Part shown: positions 26,021-35,563 of the stretch, piece by piece
Position numbering within the stretch: the first letter of the stretch is position 1
Layout: each line of letters begins with the position of its first letter
Assembly: GCA_015060485.1 (NCBI GenBank)
Contig: SUYI01000012.1
Span: 1 to 64,000 of the forward strand
Direction of reading: 5' to 3'
Origin: Prevotella sp.
GTDB lineage: Bacteria > Bacteroidota > Bacteroidia > Bacteroidales > Bacteroidaceae
DNA length: 64,000 nt
Translations under genes and position numbers: made by a program
The notes under the pieces: generated by a model
Told to the model about the DNA's origin: nothing
What the model saw: only the letters and a program-made list of their open reading frames with translations
The model's database searches: none

Positions 26021-27939
26021 TATCTTCCTAATAACACCAACATGGCATTGATGTCGCTAGGTGATACACCGGGAATACGACTGGCTTGTGCCAATGTTTC
26101 TGGTTGAATCTTCTCCAGTTTCTGTCGTGCTTCCGTTGAGATGGCGGCAAGATTAGGATAATCGAACTTACCTTTAATCTTGATATTCTCCAAACGATGC
26201 ATCTTGTCTGCCACCATTCGTTCGCGTTCGATATATCCTTTATATTTGATATGAATCTCTGCTGCTTCAGCAATCTCTTCTTTTCTGTTTGGGAGTTGTT
26301 CGATGACTTCGCGGAATTCTGGAACAATCTCCTGCAGTTTTTCAAAGTTCAGTTCAGGACGAGCAACCAGATCTTCTAATTTACATCCATAGACGAGTGG
26401 GGTAGAGCCCATAGCTTCTAAAGCACCATTCACCACTTTGGGTTTGATAGCGAAAGTTCGGCAGAAAGCTTCGATTCTTTCGATGGACTCTTTCTTCTGT
26501 AACCACCAGTCATATCGATTACGTTTGGCAATACCCAGCTCGTAGGCTTTTTCTGTCAGGCGTGCATCAGCATCATCTTGTCGCAAAAGAATTCGATACT
26601 CTGCCCTTGAGGTAAACATTCGATACGGTTCGTCAACGCCCTTCGTTACCAAGTCGTCAATCAGCACACCGATGTAGGCTTCGTCGCGCTTAAGTTCGAA
26701 GGTAGGGGTTGTGGCGACAGAATCGCCACACACACTACCTGCCAATAGTGCGGCATTGATGCCAGCTAATGTTCCTTGTCCACCTGCCTCTTCATAGCCC
26801 GTAGTACCATTTACCTGACCAGCCATAAACAATCCGTCGATTATTTTCGATTCCAACGAATGTTTCAACTGGGTAGGATCGAAGAAATCGTACTCTATGG
26901 CATAACCAGGACGATATACTTTCAGGTCTCTTAGAGCAGGTATCTTCTTCAGTGCTTCAATCTGAACATCCATCGGTAGACTCGACGAAAATCCATTCAG
27001 ATACATCTCGTTGGTATCCTCTCCTTCCGGTTCCAAGAACAACAGATGTTGTGGACGCTCAGGGAAGGTAACGAGTTTCGTTTCTATCGAAGGACAGTAA
27101 CGAGGACCTATCGATTGAATCTGTCCGTTGTAAAGCGGAGAATCGTCCAATCCACCGAGCAACGTCTGATGAACTTCCGGATTGGTATAGCACACCCAAC
27201 AAGGCAATTGCTGTAGGGGGCGAGCCTCGCCCAGATACGAGAACTTGTAATAGCCGTTCTCTCCGTCCTGGCGTTCCATATCCTCGAAATGAATGCTTCG
27301 CTTGTCAATACGGACAGGAGTACCCGTCTTCATTCGTGCAGAATGGATTCCGTGACGAGTGATGCTTTCTGTGAAATGAGGCACAGCGGGTTCGGCAATA
27401 CGTCCACCAGGTACCATTTTTCGTCCGATATGCATCAAGCCATTCAAGAAGGTGCCAGCGGTGATGATAACAGCCTTGGCCCTGATTTCGGCACCCCAAA
27501 TGGTGCGTACACCAACAACATGTTTTCCGATGACAGAATCATCGGACACAGTATCAACCAACAGTTCTTCTGCTTGGTCTTGCCAGACGTCGAGGTTTGG
27601 GGTAGCGTCCAGCATCGAACGCCATTTCCAGATAAACTTTCCTCTGTCGCACTGTGCACGGGGACTCCATACGGCAGGACCCTTGCTTCGATTGAGCATA
27701 CGGAACTGGATGGCTGTAGCATCTGTAACCAAGCCCATCTGACCACCCAAGGCATCAATCTCGCGAACAATCTGTCCTTTTGCAATACCACCTACAGCAG
27801 GATTACACGACATCTGTGCAATCTTGTTCATATCCATTGTGACTAGCAGAGTCTTTGCCCCCATGTTGGCAGAAGCCGTTGCTGCTTCACATCCGGCATG
27901 TCCGCCACCAATCACAATCACATCATATTTTAGAATCAT
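26020..27939 (-). CDS. mnmG: tRNA uridine 5-carboxymethylaminomethyl modification enzyme MnmG (GidA)
   Basis: This 639-residue FAD enzyme works with MnmE to modify the wobble uridine of certain tRNAs. Motifs include the Rossmann loop IGGGHAGCEAA, SCNPAVGGIAKGQIVREIDA, GGRIAEPAVPHFT and RDEAYIGVLIDDL, and the C-terminus ends RIPGVSPSDINAMLVLL. Two palindromic stretches (26710-26730 and 27218-27232) encode short segments, one of which (around VCGDSVATTP) looks like an in-frame insertion. Its -7 box ends 4 bp before the ATG, so the message is probably leaderless. mnmG is often near oriC. Confidence 0.97.
   Translation of the reverse strand: MILKYDVIVIGGGHAGCEAATASANMGAKTLLVTMDMNKIAQMSCNPAVGGIAKGQIVREIDALGGQMGLVTDATAIQFRMLNRSKGPAVWSPRAQCDRGKFIWKWRSMLDATPNLDVWQDQAEELLVDTVSDDSVIGKHVVGVRTIWGAEIRAKAVIITAGTFLNGLMHIGRKMVPGGRIAEPAVPHFTESITRHGIHSARMKTGTPVRIDKRSIHFEDMERQDGENGYYKFSYLGEARPLQQLPCWVCYTNPEVHQTLLGGLDDSPLYNGQIQSIGPRYCPSIETKLVTFPERPQHLLFLEPEGEDTNEMYLNGFSSSLPMDVQIEALKKIPALRDLKVYRPGYAIEYDFFDPTQLKHSLESKIIDGLFMAGQVNGTTGYEEAGGQGTLAGINAALLAGSVCGDSVATTPTFELKRDEAYIGVLIDDLVTKGVDEPYRMFTSRAEYRILLRQDDADARLTEKAYELGIAKRNRYDWWLQKKESIERIEAFCRTFAIKPKVVNGALEAMGSTPLVYGCKLEDLVARPELNFEKLQEIVPEFREVIEQLPNRKEEIAEAAEIHIKYKGYIERERMVADKMHRLENIKIKGKFDYPNLAAISTEARQKLEKIQPETLAQASRIPGVSPSDINAMLVLLGR
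26710..26730. repeat. REP-like palindrome within mnmG
   Basis: TGTGGCGA (26710-26717) and TCGCCACA (26723-26730) form an 8-bp stem with a 5-nt loop inside the coding region. Confidence 0.6.
27218..27232. repeat. REP-like palindrome within mnmG
   Basis: GGGCGAG-C-CTCGCCC is a 7-bp perfect inverted repeat. It shares the GGCGA/TCGCC core with three other copies in the window. Confidence 0.5.
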
Positions 27940-27943
27940 GCTG

Positions 27944-27974
27944 CAAAGGTACGAAAAGTTAAGGGCAAAACAAA
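27944..27974 (-). promoter_or_regulatory. Promoter of mnmG (leaderless arrangement)
   Basis: The complement of 27971-27974 is TTTG, then 19 bp, then TACCTTTG (complement of 27944-27951). The ATG begins 4 bp further on, so transcription should start at or next to it. Confidence 0.75.
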
Positions 27975-27992
27975 ATAATTACAGCAAGAAAG

Positions 27993-29114
27993 TTACGTCA
28001 GAATCTTTTCGAGCAATTCCTTTTGATGCCCAGGCATGATGATGTGATGATTGCCAATGGGGTTGTTCAGGAAAAACTGTGCTTGACTCTTGTCAGCGAG
28101 TTGAATGACCTGTTGCGTGCGACAAAGATCGGGCTTGGCCTGATTACGAACCAATGCTCCCTCTGCAATGAAGTATCGCTGAAGATCGCCTGAAACCTTG
28201 AAAATGGTGACGGGTCCTTCCTTCATATACCCTCGAATACCCACACCAATGCCAGACTCAAAATGAGTATCCAGCTCGTAGCGTTCCACCATATCGAGCG
28301 GAATGGTACAATGAGCAAACAATATCTCACCCGTTTCTGGACTGATAGTAGCAGGATTGGCTTGGAAACCAGAAACACCCAACAAAGATCGGATGATCAT
28401 CATCGATATCATGGCAGGCACGTCACCTTCACATCCAGCCACATAACCTTCAGCGTTAAGTTTGGCCAAAGCCAGACATCCCGTATTCTTCAGCGTGGTG
28501 AGCAGGTCAAAACAACGAAGCGTAAAGCCTTGTAATTGGTATTCGGCTATGATGGACTTCAGCGACTCGTAGATATCCTTATTTCTATACATCGTCTCCA
28601 TGGGGATATCCACCAGCTCAATACCTAAACGAGACTTTACCTGTTCCTTGTCAGCATGGCTCGAAATCAGCCAGTCAGAAGGTTGTCCGATAATACCCAA
28701 TCGAGCACCATTCAGCAAACGATGAGCCTCTTCTACCTTTTTAAGCAAGCTGATACGATGCGTGATGTATTCAGGGCTGCCATGAATAATCTCGCCTTGG
28801 ATGTTGTGCTGGCGCAGATAAGACAGTATCTCCATCGATGCTGCCAGCGAATTGCTCTTCCCTGACGTCAGCAAATAGAAGGGCCTGTTGCTTTTAGCCA
28901 GAAGTTCAGGCAATAGTCTCAGGAAACCTCCTTCAGTACCTCCTGTGCGGACATAAATCAGGTTAAGGCATGCAGAACCATAGTCATTATAGTCGTTGCC
29001 TTTCAACTCGTACTCAATAGCGAGGCTTCCAAGAAACTCATGCATAACATTACCTACGGCCTTCTCGTCGTGCAACTCAGAAGTAAGTGTAAAGATGGCG
29101 ATGTTTTTATTCAT
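27993..29114 (-). CDS. Sugar isomerase-fold protein (L-fucose/L-arabinose isomerase-like)
   Basis: This 373-residue protein resembles the L-fucose/L-arabinose isomerase superfamily: an N-terminal Rossmann-like region with YVRTGGTEGGFLRLLPEL, and a later CEGDVPAMISMMIIRSLLG motif typical of the family's active-site region. It then has EILFAHCTIPLDM and a C-terminal barrel (SGDLQRYFIAEG). It is shorter than true fucose isomerases (about 590 residues), so the substrate is uncertain. It has a clear promoter and stands alone between mnmG and the divergent frd operon. No signal peptide is present. Confidence 0.65.
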   Translation of the reverse strand: MNKNIAIFTLTSELHDEKAVGNVMHEFLGSLAIEYELKGNDYNDYGSACLNLIYVRTGGTEGGFLRLLPELLAKSNRPFYLLTSGKSNSLAASMEILSYLRQHNIQGEIIHGSPEYITHRISLLKKVEEAHRLLNGARLGIIGQPSDWLISSHADKEQVKSRLGIELVDIPMETMYRNKDIYESLKSIIAEYQLQGFTLRCFDLLTTLKNTGCLALAKLNAEGYVAGCEGDVPAMISMMIIRSLLGVSGFQANPATISPETGEILFAHCTIPLDMVERYELDTHFESGIGVGIRGYMKEGPVTIFKVSGDLQRYFIAEGALVRNQAKPDLCRTQQVIQLADKSQAQFFLNNPIGNHHIIMPGHQKELLEKILT

Positions 29115-29151
29115 AGTGATATGTGCTGTTAGTGAGTAATACTTCTACCTG

Positions 29152-29183
29152 CAAAGATACAAAATACGAAGCAAAAAGCCAAA
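29152..29183 (-). promoter_or_regulatory. Promoter of the sugar isomerase-fold gene
   Basis: TTTG (complement of 29180-29183), 20 bp, TATCTTTG (complement of 29152-29159). The leader is about 30-35 nt. Confidence 0.75.
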
Positions 29184-29229
29184 TATTCAAATGGATTTTG
29201 TATAAATAGCCGACTTTTTTACGAAAACG

Positions 29230-29261
29230 TTTGCGTTATTCATCTTTTTTTAGTACCTTTG
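29230..29261 (+). promoter_or_regulatory. Promoter of the frdCAB operon
   Basis: TTTG at 29230-29233, 20 bp, TACCTTTG at 29254-29261, with an AT-rich leader of about 65 nt before frdC. It is divergent from the sugar-isomerase gene promoter by under 50 bp. Confidence 0.8.
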
Positions 29262-29334
29262 TACCCTAAAACGTATATTTACTACCTTATAATAAGTATT
29301 TCAAGTTTAAATTATTAATAATTCAAATTCAATT

Positions 29335-30045
29335 ATGTGGTTAATTAATTCATCAATCGGTCGTAAGGTTGTTATGTCTGTCACCGGTCTGGCGCTGATT
29401 CTGTTCCTGACATTCCACTGTTGCATGAACATTGTCGCGCTGTTCTCAGGTGAGGCTTACAACATGATTTGCGAATTGCTGGGTGCCAACTGGTATGCCG
29501 TTGTAGCAACACTGGGTTTGGCTGCTCTGGCTGTGATTCACATCGTTTATGCGTTCATCTTGACCGCACAGAACCGTACTGCCCGTGGCGACAACCGCTA
29601 CGACGTGGCTACAACGGTCAATGCCGGCAAGGTAGAGTGGGCATCAAAGAACATGCTCGTGCTGGGTATCATTATCTGCTTGGGCCTGTTGCTGCACCTG
29701 TTCAACTTCTGGTACAACATGATGTTCGCCGAAATCGTTGGTATGGAGACTGCCCTGAGTCCTACGGATGGCTTCGGCTGGATTAAGGAGACATTCTCAA
29801 ATCCTGTTTTCGTGGTGCTCTACATCGTCTGGCTGGTGGCCATCTGGTTCCATCTCTCTCATGGTTTTTGGTCGGCTATGCAGACCTTCGGCTGGAGTGG
29901 TAAGATTTGGCTGAAGCGTTGGATGTGCATTGGCAACATCTATGTGACTCTGCTCTTCTTGGGCTTCCTCGTAGTAGTACTGGCCTTTGCTTTTGGCTGT
30001 GCTCCTTCACTTTGTGACGGCACTTGCTGTGGAAGTAGCTGCTAA
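29335..30045 (+). CDS. frdC: Fumarate reductase/succinate dehydrogenase cytochrome b subunit
   Basis: This 236-residue membrane protein has five hydrophobic helices. His residues in FHCCMNIVALF, VIHIVYAFIL, LLHLFNFWYNM and WFHLSHGFW fit the four haem ligands of the Bacteroidetes (Wolinella-like) di-haem type. It anchors FrdA and FrdB and passes electrons from menaquinol to fumarate, a key step in succinate production. A Cys-rich C-terminus (TCCGSSC) is visible. It is first in the frdCAB operon; frdA starts 28 nt later. Confidence 0.94.
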   Translation: MWLINSSIGRKVVMSVTGLALILFLTFHCCMNIVALFSGEAYNMICELLGANWYAVVATLGLAALAVIHIVYAFILTAQNRTARGDNRYDVATTVNAGKVEWASKNMLVLGIIICLGLLLHLFNFWYNMMFAEIVGMETALSPTDGFGWIKETFSNPVFVVLYIVWLVAIWFHLSHGFWSAMQTFGWSGKIWLKRWMCIGNIYVTLLFLGFLVVVLAFAFGCAPSLCDGTCCGSSC

Positions 30046-30073
30046 TTGTTAACTTTTAAATCTGAAAGAAATT

Positions 30074-32053
30074 ATGGCAAAAGTAATTGATTCTAAGATT
30101 CCCGCAGGTCCAGTGCCTGAGAAATGGAAGGAATATAAGGCTCATCAGCGTCTGGTTAACCCCAAGAACAAGCTGAAGCTCGATGTGATTGTGGTTGGTA
30201 CCGGTCTGGCTGGTGCTTCTGCAGCTGCTTCACTCGGTGAGATGGGCTTCAATGTGATCAACCTGTGTATTCAGGATTCTCCCCGTCGCGCTCACTCTAT
30301 CGCTGCTCAGGGTGGTATCAATGCCGCCAAGTGCTATCAGAACGATGGTGACTCTGTTTACCGTCTGTTCTACGATACCGTAAAGGGTGGTGACTATCGT
30401 GCCCGCGAGGCTAACGTTTATCGTCTGGCTGAGGTTTCTAACAATATTATCGACCAGTGCGTAGCTCAGGGCGTTCCCTTCGCTCGTGAGTATGGCGGCA
30501 TGCTGGCTAACCGTTCGTTCGGTGGTGCTCAGGTAAGCCGTACATTCTACGCTAAGGGTCAGACGGGTCAGCAGCTTCTGCTCGGTGCCTATAGCTCTTT
30601 GAGCTGTCAGGTTCAGGCTGGCAAGGTAAAGCTCTACACCCGTTATGAGATGGAAGATGTAGTCATCGTTGACGGACGTGCTCGTGGTATCATCGCCAAG
30701 AACCTCGTAACAGGTAAGCTGGAGCGCTTCTCTGCAAACGCAGTTGTCATCGCTACTGGCGGCTATGGAAACACTTACTTCCTTTCTACCAATGCTATGG
30801 GATGTAACTGTACAGCAGCTGTTCAGTGCTATCGTAAGGGCGCTTACTTTGCAAATCCCTCGTATGTGCAGATTCACCCCACCTGTATCCCCGTTCATGG
30901 TGACAAGCAGTCTAAGCTGACGCTGATGTCTGAGTCGCTGCGTAACGATGGTCGTATCTGGGTGCCGAAGAACATCGAGGATGCCAAGGCTCTGCAGGCT
31001 GGCACCAAGCAGGGTTGGGAGATTCCTGAGGAGGATCGCGACTACTATCTGGAGCGCCGTTATCCAGCATTCGGTAACCTCGTTCCACGTGACGTTGCCT
31101 CTCGTGCTGCTAAGGAGCGCTGCGACAAGGGCTTCGGTGTGAACAACACAGGTCTGGCCGTATTCCTCGACTTCTCTGAGTCTATCAACCGTCTGGGGCT
31201 TGATGTCATCATGCAGCGTTATGGCAACCTCTTCGAGATGTACGAGGAGATTACCGACGTATTCCCAGGCGATGTAGCTAACGAGATCAATGGCGTGAAG
31301 TACTACAAGCCGATGATGATCTATCCTGCTATCCACTACACAATGGGTGGTATCTGGGTTGACTACGAGCTGCAGACTTCTATTCCTGGTCTGTTTGCCA
31401 TTGGTGAGTGTAACTTCTCTGATCACGGTGCTAACCGTCTGGGTGCTTCTGCGCTGATGCAGGGTCTGGCCGATGGTTACTTCGTACTGCCTTACACCAT
31501 CCAGAACTACTTGGCTGATCAGGCTGTATGGCCCAAGGTTTCTACTGATCTGCCTGAGTTCGCTGAGGCTGAAAAGAAGGTGGATGCAGAGATCGACCGT
31601 CTGATGAACATCAAGGGTAAGCGCTCTGTTGACTCTATCCATAAGGAGCTCGGCCACATCATGTGGGAGTATGTCGGCATGGGTCGCACAGCTGAGGGCC
31701 TGAAGGAAGGTCTGAAGAAGATGCACGAACTGGAGAAGGAGTTCGACTCTAACCTCTTTGTTCCTGGCACGAAGGAAGGCCTGAACATCGAACTCGACAA
31801 GGCTATCCACCTGCGTGACTTCTTCACAATGGGTCAGCTCGTCGCCTTCGACGCTCTCTCTCGTAATGAGTCTTGCGGAGGTCACTTCCGTGAGGAGTAT
31901 CAGACCGAGGAAGGCGAGGCTAAGCGCGACGATGAAAACTACTTCTACGTAGGCTGCTGGGAGTACAAAGGCAAGGGCAACGAGCCCGAGCTCATCAAGG
32001 AGCCGCTGGAATATGAAGCAATTAAAGTACAAACCCGTAATTATAAGAATTAA
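30074..32053 (+). CDS. frdA: Fumarate reductase/succinate dehydrogenase flavoprotein subunit
   Basis: This 659-residue flavoprotein has an N-terminal FAD-binding loop ([19 protein letters not shown]), [12 protein letters not shown] containing the His for covalent FAD, and active-site stretches [12 protein letters not shown] and [13 protein letters not shown]. It carries the dicarboxylate site and reduces fumarate to succinate. Its length matches the Bacteroides proteins of the frdCAB type. It lies 28 nt after frdC and 5 nt before frdB. The strong codon bias suggests high expression. Confidence 0.97.
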   Translation: MAKVIDSKIPAGPVPEKWKEYKAHQRLVNPKNKLKLDVIVVGTGLAGASAAASLGEMGFNVINLCIQDSPRRAHSIAAQGGINAAKCYQNDGDSVYRLFYDTVKGGDYRAREANVYRLAEVSNNIIDQCVAQGVPFAREYGGMLANRSFGGAQVSRTFYAKGQTGQQLLLGAYSSLSCQVQAGKVKLYTRYEMEDVVIVDGRARGIIAKNLVTGKLERFSANAVVIATGGYGNTYFLSTNAMGCNCTAAVQCYRKGAYFANPSYVQIHPTCIPVHGDKQSKLTLMSESLRNDGRIWVPKNIEDAKALQAGTKQGWEIPEEDRDYYLERRYPAFGNLVPRDVASRAAKERCDKGFGVNNTGLAVFLDFSESINRLGLDVIMQRYGNLFEMYEEITDVFPGDVANEINGVKYYKPMMIYPAIHYTMGGIWVDYELQTSIPGLFAIGECNFSDHGANRLGASALMQGLADGYFVLPYTIQNYLADQAVWPKVSTDLPEFAEAEKKVDAEIDRLMNIKGKRSVDSIHKELGHIMWEYVGMGRTAEGLKEGLKKMHELEKEFDSNLFVPGTKEGLNIELDKAIHLRDFFTMGQLVAFDALSRNESCGGHFREEYQTEEGEAKRDDENYFYVGCWEYKGKGNEPELIKEPLEYEAIKVQTRNYKN

Positions 32054-32058
32054 AGACT

Positions 32059-32817
32059 ATGGCTAAGAATATAAGTTTCACTATTAAATTTTGGCGTCAG
32101 AATGGTCCGAAAGATGCGGGTCACTTCGATACTCACGAGATGCACGACATCCCCGATGACACCTCCTTCCTGGAGATGCTCGACATTCTGAACGAAGAAC
32201 TGATTAATGAAGGCAAGGAGCCTTTCGTGTTCGATCACGACTGCCGCGAGGGTATCTGCGGTATGTGCTCACTCTACATCAACGGAACACCCCACGGACT
32301 CACTGAGCGTGGCGCTACCACCTGTCAGCTCTACATGCGCCGCTTCAATGATGGCGACGTCATCACCGTCGAGCCTTGGCGCTCAGCAGCTTTCCCCGTC
32401 ATCAAGGACTGTATGGTCGACCGCAACGCCTTCGATAAGATTATCCAGGCAGGTGGCTATACCACCATCCGTACCGGTCAGGCTCAGGATGCCAACGCTA
32501 TCCTGATTCCGAAGGAGGATGCTGACGAGGCTATGGATTGCGCATCTTGCATCGGCTGTGGCGCTTGCGTAGCAGCCTGTAAGAACGGTTCGGCTATGCT
32601 GTTCGTTTCGTCTAAGGTATCTCAGCTCGCTCTGCTTCCCCAGGGTCGCGTAGAGGCTGCCCGTCGTGTGAAGAACATGATTGCCAAGATGGACGAGCTC
32701 GGCTTCGGTAACTGCACCAACACTCGCGCCTGCGAGGCTGTCTGTCCGAAGAACGAGACTATCGCCAACATCGCTCGCCTCAACCGTGAGATGATTAAGG
32801 CAAAACTGGCCGACTAA
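32059..32817 (+). CDS. frdB: Fumarate reductase/succinate dehydrogenase iron-sulfur subunit
   Basis: This 252-residue protein has the three expected cluster motifs: [15 protein letters not shown] and a later Cys for the [2Fe-2S] centre, [18 protein letters not shown] for [4Fe-4S], and [15 protein letters not shown] for the [3Fe-4S] region. It wires electrons between the haem subunit FrdC and the flavin of FrdA. It starts 5 nt after frdA and is followed by a strong terminator, so frdCAB is a complete three-gene operon. Confidence 0.97.
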   Translation: MAKNISFTIKFWRQNGPKDAGHFDTHEMHDIPDDTSFLEMLDILNEELINEGKEPFVFDHDCREGICGMCSLYINGTPHGLTERGATTCQLYMRRFNDGDVITVEPWRSAAFPVIKDCMVDRNAFDKIIQAGGYTTIRTGQAQDANAILIPKEDADEAMDCASCIGCGACVAACKNGSAMLFVSSKVSQLALLPQGRVEAARRVKNMIAKMDELGFGNCTNTRACEAVCPKNETIANIARLNREMIKAKLAD

Positions 32818-32886
32818 AATTTATTCTAACTATTTTTAGTCAAGGCTTCAAAGCTGATTAATGTAATATATACATTATTCTATAAT

Positions 32887-32920
32887 AAAGAGCGGCACAG
32901 ATTTGCGCCGCTCTTTTGTT
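32887..32920. terminator. Terminator of frdCAB (bidirectional)
   Basis: AAAGAGCGGC (32887-32896) pairs perfectly with GCCGCTCTTT (32907-32916) around a 10-nt loop, ending in a T-rich tail. It also faces the GH30 gene, which ends at 32955. Confidence 0.9.
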
Positions 32921-32954
32921 ATACTGTTATCCAAAAGAAAGTGCTTGCTGCTAG

Positions 32955-34469
32955 TTAAAAAAAGACTTTTCTTGTACTGCCGTCTTCAGACCTTTCGATG
33001 CAGAGCCCCTTAGGAGTCTGAAGTCGATTGCCACGAAGGTCGTAATAGGTTTTAGGACCATCCGAACGCAGTTGCTTTACCTCTTCAATGGCTGTGCTAC
33101 CATTGTCAATCATGAAGATAAAAGTATTCAGACTCTGAGCAGGCATCTCATAAAGATACTCGTTGGTGGACTCGGTAAGGTCTTCCAACTCTGATTTCTG
33201 ACAGAGTTTGTCGCTTTCATTGCCTGTCGACAGCCACAGAGAACCGCTCTTCACGTTGTAAGGCAGGGTTATTTTTACGTCGCGGGTATCTTCCCTTGCA
33301 TTAATAGCCATAACAATGATAGAGTCACCTTTAATGTATGCCGAGAATTGTTCGTTTTGTAGGATTTCCTCTTTCTCGCGTCCTGCATCTGCGTCTTTTG
33401 AGGTCGCTAAGCGGGTGGAACCAGTAATATTCTTCGAGAAGTGGGACATGACATAGGCGCGAGGCAGGAGTTCGTCTTTTTTATTGCCTGTTCCATATTT
33501 GGTTTCGCCTGTTCCACAAAAGGCCCAATGTGCACGCAAATACCAATAGATATATCCCGTACAACCTGCCAGCATACACTCGTTCAGCTCTTGGGCGAAA
33601 ATAAGGTTGTCATTCCATGTGGGCAGTGCACCAGTATTATCTGTTGTCGAATGCTCCGTCATCCACAATTCCTTGCCGTACTTGAGGGGTAAAACGCCCG
33701 CAGGCTTCATATACTGAAGAGGTAAATGTCCGTAAAGATGGCCAGCCACGATGTCAATTTGCTCGCGACATGCCGGATCTTTCATCAGTGGGTCGGTATA
33801 GTTTTGGGTGAATCCCAAGGGTTCACCACTGATGAGGCGAACACCGTTATAGGTTTCACGGTCCAGCATGTGGGCATAGTTCTTGACAAGGCTCACCAAA
33901 CTATCAGGTTCGTAAAGGCATCCAGAATAGTTGACCCACCAGTCAGGTTCGTTCTGCAGGGACACGGCATCCATAACAACGCCATGATCCTTCATCCACT
34001 TCAGGAAGGTGTTCAGCCAGGGGAAGAACTTTTCATAGCAGTCCCTACGTAGTGTGGCTCTTATGTTTCCCTGATCATCGGAATTGCCGCCTTGAGCCGA
34101 ACCATTGGTCTTATATTCGCCTGGAGGTGACCAAGGCGTGCCGAATACGATGCCGCCGCGATTTTTGACGGTCTTAGCCGAAGGCAATGAGCCATTCCAG
34201 TCATAATCACCCCAATTGTCGCCAGTGAAACTTGGCGAGATTTCCATACGCAAGATGTTCAGTCCAATCTTTGACTTGGCACCATAGAGTTTGCCCACAC
34301 AGGCGTTGTCAGTCCCGAATGGCTTCATGGCTCCATCACAACAGGCACCACCAAAGCCTGTGATAGTCTGACAGCGGGTGTCATACACCTTTAAGGAAGT
34401 ACGTGGTTTTGCTGCTTGGACAGCCGTTGAGGCAGCCAGCAAAAGTGAGATAATGATAGTTTTTTTCAT
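32955..34469 (-). CDS. Glycoside hydrolase family 30 (secreted xylanase/glucosylceramidase-type)
   Basis: The mature enzyme follows a signal peptide (KKTIIISLLLAASTAVQAA). ITGFGGACCDGAMKPF, the acid/base Glu in SLQNEPDWW and the nucleophile Glu in LWMTEHS identify GH30. The profile, with TPWSPPGEYKTNG and a C-terminal beta domain, suggests the glucuronoxylanase-like branch, but the substrate is not certain. The C-terminus (YYDLRGNRLQTPKGLCIER) resembles a type IX sorting tail. It has 504 residues from the ATG at 34469; the upstream ATG at 34493 lies inside the -7 box and cannot be transcribed from this promoter. Confidence 0.88.
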   Translation of the reverse strand: MKKTIIISLLLAASTAVQAAKPRTSLKVYDTRCQTITGFGGACCDGAMKPFGTDNACVGKLYGAKSKIGLNILRMEISPSFTGDNWGDYDWNGSLPSAKTVKNRGGIVFGTPWSPPGEYKTNGSAQGGNSDDQGNIRATLRRDCYEKFFPWLNTFLKWMKDHGVVMDAVSLQNEPDWWVNYSGCLYEPDSLVSLVKNYAHMLDRETYNGVRLISGEPLGFTQNYTDPLMKDPACREQIDIVAGHLYGHLPLQYMKPAGVLPLKYGKELWMTEHSTTDNTGALPTWNDNLIFAQELNECMLAGCTGYIYWYLRAHWAFCGTGETKYGTGNKKDELLPRAYVMSHFSKNITGSTRLATSKDADAGREKEEILQNEQFSAYIKGDSIIVMAINAREDTRDVKITLPYNVKSGSLWLSTGNESDKLCQKSELEDLTESTNEYLYEMPAQSLNTFIFMIDNGSTAIEEVKQLRSDGPKTYYDLRGNRLQTPKGLCIERSEDGSTRKVFF

Positions 34470-34490
34470 AGTTGAAAAGTATTTTGCCGG

Positions 34491-34498
34491 CAAAGATA
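34491..34498 (-). promoter_or_regulatory. -7 box of the GH30 gene
   Basis: The complement reads TATCTTTG, giving a leader of about 15 nt before the ATG at 34469. The -33 region lacks a clear TTTG. Confidence 0.55.
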
Positions 34499-34603
34499 CA
34501 AATTATTTTTTTAATTCCTTCATTTTTAACGTATTTTGTACACTTATTCGCGCCTTAGAGAAAAACTCGAAGATGGGCTGCACCGCAGAAAAGCTCAAAT
34601 TAA

Positions 34604-34635
34604 TTTGGTTTTTCATTCGGTTTGCACTATCTTTG
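34604..34635 (+). promoter_or_regulatory. Promoter of the EamA transporter gene (leaderless)
   Basis: TTTG at 34604-34607, 20 bp, TATCTTTG at 34628-34635. The ATG at 34640 lies 4 bp beyond the box, so the message is leaderless or nearly so. Confidence 0.75.
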
Positions 34636-34639
34636 CAGC

Positions 34640-35563
34640 ATGAATCAAATAACAGGGACAGCACTGACATCAGAGCGTCGAATCTTATATCACATGGTGG
34701 CATTTCTAGTGGTTGCTATCTGGGGTTCTACGTTTGTGTTTACCAAACTGTTGTTGCTGGGCGGTTTTTCGCCAGCACAGATTTTCACGCTGCGCTTTCT
34801 GATAGCCTATGCAGTGCTGTTGATATTTTGTCTATGGAAAGGTATCCGTTGGGTGGCCGACACGTGGAAAGATGAGTTGCTGATGATGGGGCTGGGAATA
34901 ACAGGAGGATCGTTGTATTTCATGGCTGAGAATGAGGCAATGAACCATACGACGACCACCAATACGTCATTGATAGTCTGTCTCTGCCCGCTGTTTGCAT
35001 CGTTACTCATAGGGTTGTTTTACAAGTCTGAACGTCTGAACCGCACGCAGATTATCGGCACACTCTTGGCTGCAACGGGACTGGTTGTGGTGGTGCTGAA
35101 TGGTCACTTCGTGCTCCATCTGTCTCCCTTGGGCGACTCGCTGGCTTTTGTGGCCTGTCTCTGCTGGGCGGTATATAGTCTGCTGCTGATTCCTGCAAAT
35201 GCGAAATACGATACTCTGTTCATCACGCGCAAGGTTTTCTTCTATGGACTGATATCCATGACACCTTATTTCATCGTGCGTCCTGGCTTGAATGCCCATT
35301 TGCTGTTTGAGCAGCCTGCCCTTCTTTGGAATCTGCTGTTCTTGGGATGTGTAGCATCTTTCGTGTGCTATCTGGCTTGGAACTGGGTTATCAAGAATCT
35401 TGGTGCCGTAATGGCAACTAACTATGTTTATTTTAATCCCGTTACGACCATCCTCTTTGCCTGGCTGATACTATCGGAGCCGATTACCATATACTTTATC
35501 ATAGGCACCGTGCTCATCCTTGTGGGTATGGTGTTAAGCGACAAAAAAACGCGTCAAGAATGA
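34640..35563 (+). CDS. EamA/DMT superfamily transporter
   Basis: This 307-residue inner-membrane protein has ten hydrophobic helices in two EamA repeats (AFLVVAIWGSTFVFTKLLL in the first; LSPLGDSLAFVACLCWAVYS in the second), ending LILVGMVLSDKK. Such permeases export or import small metabolites such as amino acids; the substrate cannot be read from the sequence. The start at 34640 follows directly from the promoter position. The downstream gene overlaps its stop by 4 nt. Confidence 0.9.
   Translation: MNQITGTALTSERRILYHMVAFLVVAIWGSTFVFTKLLLLGGFSPAQIFTLRFLIAYAVLLIFCLWKGIRWVADTWKDELLMMGLGITGGSLYFMAENEAMNHTTTTNTSLIVCLCPLFASLLIGLFYKSERLNRTQIIGTLLAATGLVVVVLNGHFVLHLSPLGDSLAFVACLCWAVYSLLLIPANAKYDTLFITRKVFFYGLISMTPYFIVRPGLNAHLLFEQPALLWNLLFLGCVASFVCYLAWNWVIKNLGAVMATNYVYFNPVTTILFAWLILSEPITIYFIIGTVLILVGMVLSDKKTRQE

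Noticed and set aside
31080..31100. CACGTG inside frdA as a third parS site
   Set aside because: The flanks do not match the parS palindrome beyond the core; the same is true of the core near 16034.
30230..32032. 600-residue open frame antisense to frdA
   Set aside because: It is the reverse strand of a strongly coding, high-GC gene with clear FrdA motifs; it has no recognisable domain and no promoter.
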